Part shown: one piece after another, positions 1 to 4,148 of the stretch
Layout of the letters: the number at the start of each line of letters is the position of its first letter
Numbering within the stretch: the stretch's first letter is position 1
NCBI GenBank assembly: GCA_009845645.1
Contig: VXZF01000645.1
Span: 1 to 6,049, forward strand
DNA: 6,049 bases
DNA from: Gemmatimonadota bacterium
Lineage (GTDB): Bacteria; Latescibacterota; UBA2968; UBA8231
Direction: 5' to 3'
Notes under the pieces: generated by a model
Seen by the model: the letters and a program-made list of their open reading frames with translations, nothing else
Told to the model about the DNA's origin: nothing
Databases searched by the model: none
Program-made: the position numbers and the translations under genes

Positions 1-2390
1 GCATTCTGATGCTCGGCAACCAGCGTCCGCACCGGCTGACCTATTACATTATATACGGTCAGCTCCACGTCCGCCGCCTGCGGCAACGCATACTGGATCG
101 TCGTCGCCGGGTTGAACGGGTTCGGATAGTTGTTGGCCAACGCGAACGCCTCAGGCCGCGTCTGCAACTGCACCGGAGCCGGCAACGCCAGACGGTTGAA
201 GCCAAACTCGCTGTCATACGTCTGGTTGTCGATGATCTCAATGACCGTGTCCTCGATCTCCGTCGTCGGACGGAAGACCAAGCTCAGCGCCACCTCGCCG
301 TCGGAGACGATGTCCCCGTGGGCGGCCACAGTCAAAACACCGGCTTGGTTAGCCAGCACCTGCGGCGTAGCAAACTCGCTGCCACCCAGCGGCTGATCGG
401 TCAGCGCCCGGACAAACTCTAGCTGGCTGGCGTCATACTGCACCTGCAAGCCATAGCCCTTGACCGCGACAAAATCGGCTACGCGCACGTCGAGGATGAA
501 ATCTTCACCCACGATGGGCATCCCCGTCCGCGCATCCAGATACATCCGCGCATCGGCGTTGAGGCCAGCGAGCATGGGCACGCGCTTGCCAGCGGCAGCC
601 GTGCTGCGACCGAAGTTGTCGGCAAAGACGAAGAAGTCGTCGAAGTCGATCATCGCGCTTGGCGCGAGGTCGAACGCCGGATCAAACCCAGCGTCTTCCT
701 CCGTCAAACCGAAGAGATCCGCTAGAATGAAGAAGTCGTCGAAGCCTACGCGATTGTCAGCGCCGAACAAACCTAAGATCGCGCGACCCTCGCTATCGAC
801 CACGACGTTGCGCACGGCCATTGCCGTCAGCTCGATATCGGAACCCGTTTCGTTGTCCAAGTCGTAGGGCCGCACCTGATAGGTGTAGCGCACGCCGTTG
901 AGCGCCGTTTCATCAACAAAGGACGTAATACCAGCGTCCACCTGCGCGATCATAGCGAACTCGCCTTCAGCACCCGTCTTGCGATAGATGCTGTAGCCAT
1001 GGACGCCAGCAACGGATTCAGCCGAGGTCGGACCGATGGCCCCGATGGCCTCGGCAACGACGCCCTGCAAGAGCCGGTCGGACGGCGAGAGCGTCCACGT
1101 CAGCGCGATGCGGCTGCCCTCGTCGTTGGGCGCGTCCAAGACGATCAGAGACGGCACGGCCAACGGCGCAATATTGTCGATCGCGCGAACTGGTTCTTCG
1201 GTAAGGGTGATCGCCGAACGAGCCAAGACCCCTTCGACGATATTCAGCCTCGGGGCCACGCCTTGGGCGTAAGCGAGCGCTTCCGGCAGCAGCGAGGCAA
1301 ATACCGGTGCGTCACCGGCTTGTGCCGCTTCCCTGCTAGCCATCAGCGTCTCTGCCATCAGCGCGTAGGGCTGGTTCAGGTCTGTGGCTTGGACGAACGC
1401 GGCCTTAGCGGCAGCGCGCGTAGCCGTGCTGCTTCGACCGTCGGCCTCGGCGGCAATGCCCCATATAGCAGAGGCATTGTCAAGCGTAGCGACGATGGCG
1501 CGACCAATCTGTTCGTCCGGCACGGCATCGACCATGGCCCAAGGAATCATCTCAGCGCGCGGCTCATCCAGTGTGACCAGCCCCCCATCTTCGCCTATCA
1601 CCGTCGTTACTTGGACTTCGCGGAAGATGCGATAACCGTCCAGCGAGGCGTGATCGTCCGACAGATCCCAAGTCAGCATTATGAAGCCGCCTTGGTCTCC
1701 GGCACCGTCAGCACCCTTGTAGTCTTCAGCAATCAGCTCGTCCGGCGCGTCGATAGGCGGCGGCACCACTTCGATGGTGAACAACGGCACCGGCAACTCG
1801 GCACCAGCTTCGTCTCTCACTATGTAGGTGTACGATTGGGCAGCAGCAGCAGCCGTCGGCGTACCCGAAAGCGTCTGCGTGGCCGAGTCAAACATCAAGC
1901 CAGCAGGCAACGCCGGCGAAAGAGAGTACGTCAAATTCCCCGTACCGCCCGAAACCGCCGGTAACTTCAGCGGATCAATCGCCTTGCCAACCTCATACAC
2001 GTAAGCGTCGGCCAGTTCGATAGGCGTCGGTGCCTGCACTTCGATGGTTTGTGATGGCAGTGGAAAACTCGCGCCAGCGTCGTCCGTGATCGTGACCGTT
2101 ACTGTGGCCGTACCTGCCTCGGAGGGCGTACCCGAAATCGTCCGCGTAGCCTCGTCATATGATACGCCAGCGGGAAGCCCTGACACAGTGAGAGTATAAG
2201 GCGGGGTTCCCCCTCCAGACGCCTGCAACGTAGAGTCGTCCCACAATGTAATCGGCTCTATCAGCTTGCCCACCTCATACGTCTGCCCTGTGAGACTCTG
2301 TGCATCGGCCGAGGTGATGTGAACGCCGGGAAAGAAACCGCTTGCTCCCAAAAGAGCTAGCAGGGCAACTGGCAACAACATTCGCTGCAT
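1..2390 (-). CDS. Exported modular protein: tandem Ig-like repeats, FN3, dockerin-like, cohesin-like and FlgD-like tail (3' end beyond the window)
   Basis: The reading frame is open from ATG at 2390 to the left edge (796 codons, no stop). AAAGGAG lies 6 nt upstream and fixes the start. Residues 1-30 form a signal peptide ([16 protein letters not shown], then an ADA|Q-type cleavage site). Two Ig-like repeats (38-118 and 132-208) each open with YEVGK, contain SGTP and close with TIEV. Two FN3-like regions follow (about 212-316 and 405-525; [16 protein letters not shown] and [39 protein letters not shown]), separated by an Ala-rich stretch. Residues 543-594 are two dockerin-like repeats ([24 protein letters not shown]). 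A cohesin-like beta domain spans about 625-720, and 753-796 is the start of a FlgD-like or T9SS-type tail ([15 protein letters not shown]). About 40 residues should be missing. The likely role is extracellular or cell-surface binding or scaffolding; no enzymatic domain is visible. The gene is divergent from the TonB receptor. Confidence 0.93.
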   Translation of the reverse strand, partial: MQRMLLPVALLALLGASGFFPGVHITSADAQSLTGQTYEVGKLIEPITLWDDSTLQASGGGTPPYTLTVSGLPAGVSYDEATRTISGTPSEAGTATVTVTITDDAGASFPLPSQTIEVQAPTPIELADAYVYEVGKAIDPLKLPAVSGGTGNLTYSLSPALPAGLMFDSATQTLSGTPTAAAAAQSYTYIVRDEAGAELPVPLFTIEVVPPPIDAPDELIAEDYKGADGAGDQGGFIMLTWDLSDDHASLDGYRIFREVQVTTVIGEDGGLVTLDEPRAEMIPWAMVDAVPDEQIGRAIVATLDNASAIWGIAAEADGRSSTATRAAAKAAFVQATDLNQPYALMAETLMASREAAQAGDAPVFASLLPEALAYAQGVAPRLNIVEGVLARSAITLTEEPVRAIDNIAPLAVPSLIVLDAPNDEGSRIALTWTLSPSDRLLQGVVAEAIGAIGPTSAESVAGVHGYSIYRKTGAEGEFAMIAQVDAGITSFVDETALNGVRYTYQVRPYDLDNETGSDIELTAMAVRNVVVDSEGRAILGLFGADNRVGFDDFFILADLFGLTEEDAGFDPAFDLAPSAMIDFDDFFVFADNFGRSTAAAGKRVPMLAGLNADARMYLDARTGMPIVGEDFILDVRVADFVAVKGYGLQVQYDASQLEFVRALTDQPLGGSEFATPQVLANQAGVLTVAAHGDIVSDGEVALSLVFRPTTEIEDTVIEIIDNQTYDSEFGFNRLALPAPVQLQTRPEAFALANNYPNPFNPATTIQYALPQAADVELTVYNVIGQPVRTLVAEHQN
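603..794 (-). other. Degenerate dockerin-like repeat pair
   Basis: Residues 543-561 and 575-594 repeat the pattern x-FDDFF-hydrophobic2-AD-x-FG ([13 protein letters not shown] and [13 protein letters not shown]). This resembles the paired F-hand calcium loops of type I dockerins. The upstream half of each loop, normally D.N.DG, has decayed to ADNR and LAPSAM, so calcium binding is doubtful. It lies just before the cohesin-like domain of the same chain. Confidence 0.6.
1767..2279 (-). repeat. Tandem Ig-like (He_PIG/cadherin-like) protein repeats, two copies
   Basis: Residues 38-118 and 132-208 align by eye. Each starts YEVGK followed by a hydrophobic/Pro pair (IEPITL, IDPLKL), then a SGG(G)T segment, LPAG, an SGTP turn after a D.AT.T strand, a D(D/E)AGA turn and a closing TIEV strand. 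This is the putative-Ig pattern common in large bacterial surface proteins. The copies differ at many positions, so the duplication is old. Confidence 0.8.
2307..2390 (-). other. Signal peptide (about residues 1-28/30) of the modular protein
   Basis: The N-terminus reads MQR, then the hydrophobic stretch [13 protein letters not shown], then a small-residue region ending SADA before QS. This is a Sec-type export signal; cleavage after Ala30 is my reading, and an earlier site after the Gly/Ala/Ser at 15-17 is possible. Export agrees with the extracellular-type domains and the C-terminal sorting-like tail. No lipobox cysteine is present, so it is not a lipoprotein. Confidence 0.8.
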
Positions 2391-2396
2391 GATTAT

Positions 2397-2403
2397 CTCC
2401 TTT
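2397..2403 (-). promoter_or_regulatory. Ribosome binding site of the modular protein gene
   Basis: On the minus strand AAAGGAG precedes ATG (2390) by 6 nt. The strong match and good spacing select this start. Confidence 0.85.
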
Positions 2404-2438
2404 CAAGGTGATTTAGCGGACTTGCTCGCCAAAGAACA

Positions 2439-2453
2439 CCAGTAAGCGACTGG
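2439..2453 (-). other. Small hairpin in the leader of the modular protein mRNA
   Basis: On the minus strand CCAGT-CGCTT-ACTGG gives a perfect 5-bp stem with a 5-nt loop, extendable by one G-T pair. There is no following T-run, so it is not an intrinsic terminator. It could affect mRNA stability or be chance. The rest of 2404-2499 shows nothing else I recognise. Confidence 0.3.
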
Positions 2454-2499
2454 CTCCTGACGACTGCCGCAGGATGCTTCTCTTTCTTAGATTAGCACA

Positions 2500-2528
2500 A
2501 AGATATAGTAATAAACTCTTTTTTGCAA
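2500..2528 (-). promoter_or_regulatory. Candidate promoter of the modular protein gene
   Basis: On the minus strand TTGCAA (2528-2523) is followed after 17 bp by TATCTT (2505-2500). The -10 region also reads TATCTTTG, which fits the TAnnTTTG -7 element of Bacteroidetes-type promoters. Transcription would begin near 2493, giving a leader of about 100 nt that contains a small hairpin (2439-2453). The -35 sits within a perfect 10-bp palindrome, TTTTGCAAAA (2521-2530), which could be an operator or chance in an AT-rich stretch. Confidence 0.4.
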
Positions 2529-2559
2529 AATAATAATTGTTTCGCAATCTGGCAGCCGC

Positions 2560-2640
2560 ATGATATGCGCTGTCCACAGCCATGATTGGCAGTATCCCGA
2601 GCATTTCACCGACCAATTCCGCCAACAAGCGGCGCAAGTC
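2560..2640 (+). pseudogene. Possible N-terminal remnant of an amidohydrolase-like gene
   Basis: ATG at 2560 opens a 30-codon frame that stops at 2650-2652, inside the right-end hairpin of the TnpB element. The peptide begins MICAVHSHDWQYPEHFTDQF and continues RQQAAQV. The early H-x-H after a hydrophobic strand, followed by W.YP.HF, looks like the start of an amidohydrolase_2-type metal-dependent hydrolase, where HxH binds the active-site metal. The homologous part seems to end where the element begins (about 2637). No ribosome binding site is obvious. A coding-like tail on the same strand beyond the element (3934-4064) could be the other end of the gene. The family call rests on a short peptide recognised by eye, and chance is possible. 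Confidence 0.4.
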
Positions 2641-2790
2641 AACCACCGATGACTAAAGTCACCGGCTTGTCCCTGGCCGTTACCCCGCCGCAGCGGCGTA
2701 GGCCGAAACTATAGGCTCGTTGACCAAAGCCCTTGCCCGGATATTCCGGGCGGCGTTGCAATCAGCGTGCGCTTGATGCCCACACTGCTT
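2638..2790 (-). ncRNA. Predicted omega RNA (reRNA) scaffold at the 3' end of tnpB; 5' boundary approximate
   Basis: In characterised TnpB elements the guide RNA overlaps the 3' end of tnpB and runs through the right end into flanking DNA, which supplies the guide. Here the matching stretch contains a GC hairpin, CGCCG-CTG-CGGCG (2698-2686), in the last tnpB codons and the TTTA-loop hairpin (2665-2646), ending at TTGAC. If the tip is right, the natural guide begins TTGCGCCGCTTGTTGG (2637-2622). The position is inferred from family knowledge; the sequence cannot show that the RNA is made, and the 5' end is a guess. Confidence 0.4.
2646..2665 (-). repeat. Right-end hairpin of the TnpB element (CTTTAG type)
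   Basis: On the minus strand CCGGTGAC-TTTA-GTCATCGG forms an 8-bp stem (one G-T) with a TTTA loop, 14 nt after the tnpB stop codon. The CTTTAG core with flanking palindrome is very like the right ends of IS200/IS605/IS1341 elements such as IS608. In the superfamily this hairpin is bound as single-stranded DNA by TnpA and also forms the 3' scaffold of the omega RNA. Confidence 0.75.
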
Positions 2791-3798
2791 GCAACAAAAC
2801 CTTGATTGACAGGAGCGATTACCGCGTTCGACATGTCCACATTGGGAACACATCTGAGAGGTGTACTGGGGATCGACGATCTTGAGCAGCACGCCGGCCT
2901 GTTGGGCTTTGTAGGCGATAAACGCTCTGAGTTGGTCAAATCCCCAGCTTCCCATGCGGTTACGTTGCGGCTTGCGAAACCGTATCCTATCTCGGATGCC
3001 CTTGAGGTCTTCCAAGGCGATGCCGCGACCGGTGTCTTTGGCCTTCGCAACGAGTCGCTTAGAAATGCAGTGATTGGTGTTGCGACGAAAGCGTGCTTCT
3101 CTATCCGCAAGGCGCTTGAGCTTCTTACGGATGCGCTTACGCCGTCGATGATTAGCCGCCAGATCAGCCGCCGATTGAAGGGACGGTTTGAGCGTCTGAC
3201 ATTTGACCCGGACTTCCTCGACATCCTCGCCGGTGTGGAGGTCGCCGTCCGAGTCCGTAGCGAGGTTCTCCACGCCAAGATCAACGCCGAGGAAGTCGTC
3301 GGGATCACACGGTGGCTCGGGATCATGCTCGACGGTAGCCATCAGGAACCACTTGCCATCCTTGCGGCGTACTAGTTCGGCAAACAGCTTGACGTTGCCA
3401 AACTGCGCCGCTTGGTAGTCGCCCATCACCATCGGGATGTCGTGGCGAACACCATCCGCCGTCTTGAGGTTGATCTGCTCCAAGCCCTTGTACCGGAACG
3501 ACCCCTTGCGATAAGGGATCGCCGCCAAGGGACGAAACGACACCTGCTTACTCTTGTCGCGCTTGTAGCAAGAGGCAACCTGTTTGAACGTCAGGATAGC
3601 GATGTCAGCCGGCAGGTCAAACGTCTCACGCACCTCGTAGTAATACAACTTTTGCAGGGCATACGAGTTAGCCAACTGACGCTCAAAGGCGCGTTTGGCC
3701 ACCCAGGTACACGCGGCATTGAAGCAGCGCATCGTCTCTTCGAGCGCCGCCGCTTGCTCCGCCGTAGGCAGGAGCTTGATTTGAATAACCCGCTTCAT
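2680..3798 (-). CDS. tnpB: TnpB, RNA-guided RuvC-type nuclease of an IS1341-type element
   Basis: TnpB proteins are omega-RNA-guided DNA endonucleases, the ancestors of Cas12, which cut the empty donor site and so help the element persist. I start at ATG 3798 (MKRVIQIKLLPTAEQ), giving 372 residues, normal for the family. The frame can be extended 12 codons to a TTG at 3834, but that adds residues encoded by promoter sequence. The N-terminal helix-turn-helix/wedge part is MKRVIQIKLLPT...NAACTWVAKRAF. The RuvC-like catalytic residues are all present: Asp173 in FLGVDLGVENLATDSDG, Glu263 in GIALEDLKGI and Asp346 in HADCNAARNI. The zinc ribbon is C317-S-Q-C320 ... C336-K-Q-C339, within QYTSQMCSQCGH. 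An Arg/Lys-rich helix (RRRKRIRKKLKRL) before Glu263 is typical. No frameshift or missing motif is seen, so it is probably active. Confidence 0.95.
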   Translation of the reverse strand: MKRVIQIKLLPTAEQAAALEETMRCFNAACTWVAKRAFERQLANSYALQKLYYYEVRETFDLPADIAILTFKQVASCYKRDKSKQVSFRPLAAIPYRKGSFRYKGLEQINLKTADGVRHDIPMVMGDYQAAQFGNVKLFAELVRRKDGKWFLMATVEHDPEPPCDPDDFLGVDLGVENLATDSDGDLHTGEDVEEVRVKCQTLKPSLQSAADLAANHRRRKRIRKKLKRLADREARFRRNTNHCISKRLVAKAKDTGRGIALEDLKGIRDRIRFRKPQRNRMGSWGFDQLRAFIAYKAQQAGVLLKIVDPQYTSQMCSQCGHVERGNRSCQSRFCCKQCGHQAHADCNAARNIRARALVNEPIVSAYAAAAG

Positions 3799-3823
3799 AG
3801 TAGGAAATATAAATACTGCGAAG
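3793..3823 (-). repeat. Candidate left-end hairpin of the TnpB element
   Basis: On the minus strand CTTCGCAGTA (3823-3814) can pair with TACTATGAAG (3802-3793) across an 11-nt loop: 8 Watson-Crick pairs, one G-T and one mismatch. It starts 6 nt inside the TTGAC, where the left-end hairpin of IS200/IS605 elements usually lies. The stem includes the tnpB start codon and the loop holds the -10 box. Confidence 0.45.
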
Positions 3824-3834
3824 GGGAAAGTCAA
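3799..3834 (-). promoter_or_regulatory. tnpB promoter; predicted leaderless transcript
   Basis: On the minus strand TTGACT (3834-3829), a 17-bp spacer and TATATT (3811-3806) form a near-consensus sigma-70-type promoter. Only 7 nt (TCCTACT) separate the -10 from the ATG, so transcription should begin at or within a base or two of the start codon. There is no Shine-Dalgarno sequence upstream of the ATG, as expected for a leaderless message. The -35 overlaps the TTGAC that I take as the left target motif. Confidence 0.55.
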
Positions 3835-3858
3835 GAGGAAGATCGGCCCTGCGTGCCG

Positions 3859-3905
3859 GGCGCGATTCCCCTATCAGCTAAAGCAAACAGCCCCCTCGCG
3901 CCTTT
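3859..3905 (+). repeat. 7-bp inverted repeat with following T-run
   Basis: GGCGCGA (3859-3865) is exactly complementary to TCGCGCC (3896-3902), separated by 30 nt, and a T5 run follows at once on the plus strand. It could be a plus-strand terminator-like structure with a large loop, or part of a longer left end of the mobile element, since its loop includes GCTTTAGC on the minus strand, echoing the right-end CTTTAG core. Neither reading is firm. Confidence 0.3.
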
Positions 3906-3933
3906 TTCTTGTGGCCAAAGCAGACGACCCCTC

Positions 3934-4064
3934 GACCTAACAGTGACCTACGAGGTGCTGACGGATTGAACAAAATGCTCGATGGCACGGCTCTGCCGCG
4001 CTTGGACGAGCGCGAAATCGACGCTTTAATCCACCGCGACAGCCTCGACATTTTAGGGCTTTAA
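3934..4064 (+). pseudogene. Possible C-terminal remnant of the same broken gene
   Basis: Two short plus-strand pieces look like protein. GAC at 3934 onward reads DLTVTYEVLTD and stops at TGA 3967-3969. In another frame ATG 3975 reads MLDGTALPRL, then DEREIDALIHRDSLDILGL and TAA at 4062-4064. The open frames meet at about 3964-3972, as if one base had been lost or a deletion had joined two parts. The I..RDSLDILGL ending resembles the helix that closes amidohydrolase_2 proteins. Together with the N-terminal piece at 2560 this accounts for only about 70 of the 270-300 residues expected, so the middle is gone. The gene would have pointed towards the TonB receptor. Positions 3835-3933, between the element and this piece, show no recognisable coding sequence. 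Confidence 0.4.
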
Positions 4065-4148
4065 GAAAAATTTGCGTTAGATCGCTTTTTCTCTTACATC
4101 CTATTTTATCTCCCCACACACCCCACCTATCCCCAAAGGAGTCGCTCT
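4065..4148 (+). promoter_or_regulatory. Upstream region of the TonB-dependent receptor, with RBS at 4135-4141
   Basis: The 84-nt gap is AT-rich at first and then almost purine-free (CCCCACACACCCCACC-like). AAAGGAG (4135-4141) stands 7 nt before the ATG, a clear ribosome binding site. A weak promoter could be TTGCGT (4072-4077) with TTACAT (4094-4099) at 16 bp, but the match is poor. The gap is too short for a cobalamin riboswitch, and I see no Fur-like palindrome. Confidence 0.6.

Larger units (their letters stand above)
2638..3829 (-). mobile_element. Compact IS1341-type (IS200/IS605 superfamily) element carrying only tnpB
   Basis: The boundaries are inferred. On the minus strand TTGAC (3834-3830) stands directly before a left-end segment TTTCCC and an imperfect hairpin (3793-3823). 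At the other end a perfect-loop hairpin (2646-2665) is followed by TGG and then TTGAC (2642-2638). Subterminal hairpins next to a tetra- or pentanucleotide such as TTAC or TTGA(T/C) are the hallmark of this superfamily, which moves as single-stranded DNA and makes no target duplication. None is seen here. The element is about 1.19 kb. It has no TnpA (Y1 HUH transposase), so movement would need one in trans. A longer left end reaching about 3930 is possible, because an inverted repeat lies at 3859-3902. Confidence 0.65.

Noticed and set aside
9..1964. Plus-strand open frames opposite the modular protein, up to 321 codons
   Set aside because: They are Arg/Ser/Pro-rich shadows of the GC-rich minus-strand gene, which has a signal peptide, RBS and recognisable domains throughout.
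2413..2646. 77-codon minus-strand open frame downstream of tnpB
   Set aside because: It starts with GTG inside the right-end hairpin, has no ribosome binding site, and crosses the AT-rich promoter region of the next gene. The opposite strand at 2560-2640 gives a more protein-like peptide.
3799..3834. TTG start at 3834 adding 12 residues to TnpB
   Set aside because: The added residues are encoded by the promoter and there is no RBS before the TTG. The family N-terminus matches from MKRVIQIKLLPT.
2806..3969. Plus-strand open frames of 189 and 185 codons opposite tnpB
   Set aside because: They are antisense shadows of tnpB with no family signature. Only the last few codons of the second (3934-3966) look like real protein, and these are reported as part of a gene remnant.
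4074..4092. Possible terminator GCG..CGC plus T-run before the TonB receptor
   Set aside because: The stem is only 3 bp, too weak to call.
4065..4148. Riboswitch or Fur box ahead of the receptor
   Set aside because: The gap is only 84 nt, and no cobalamin-riboswitch core or iron-box palindrome could be seen.
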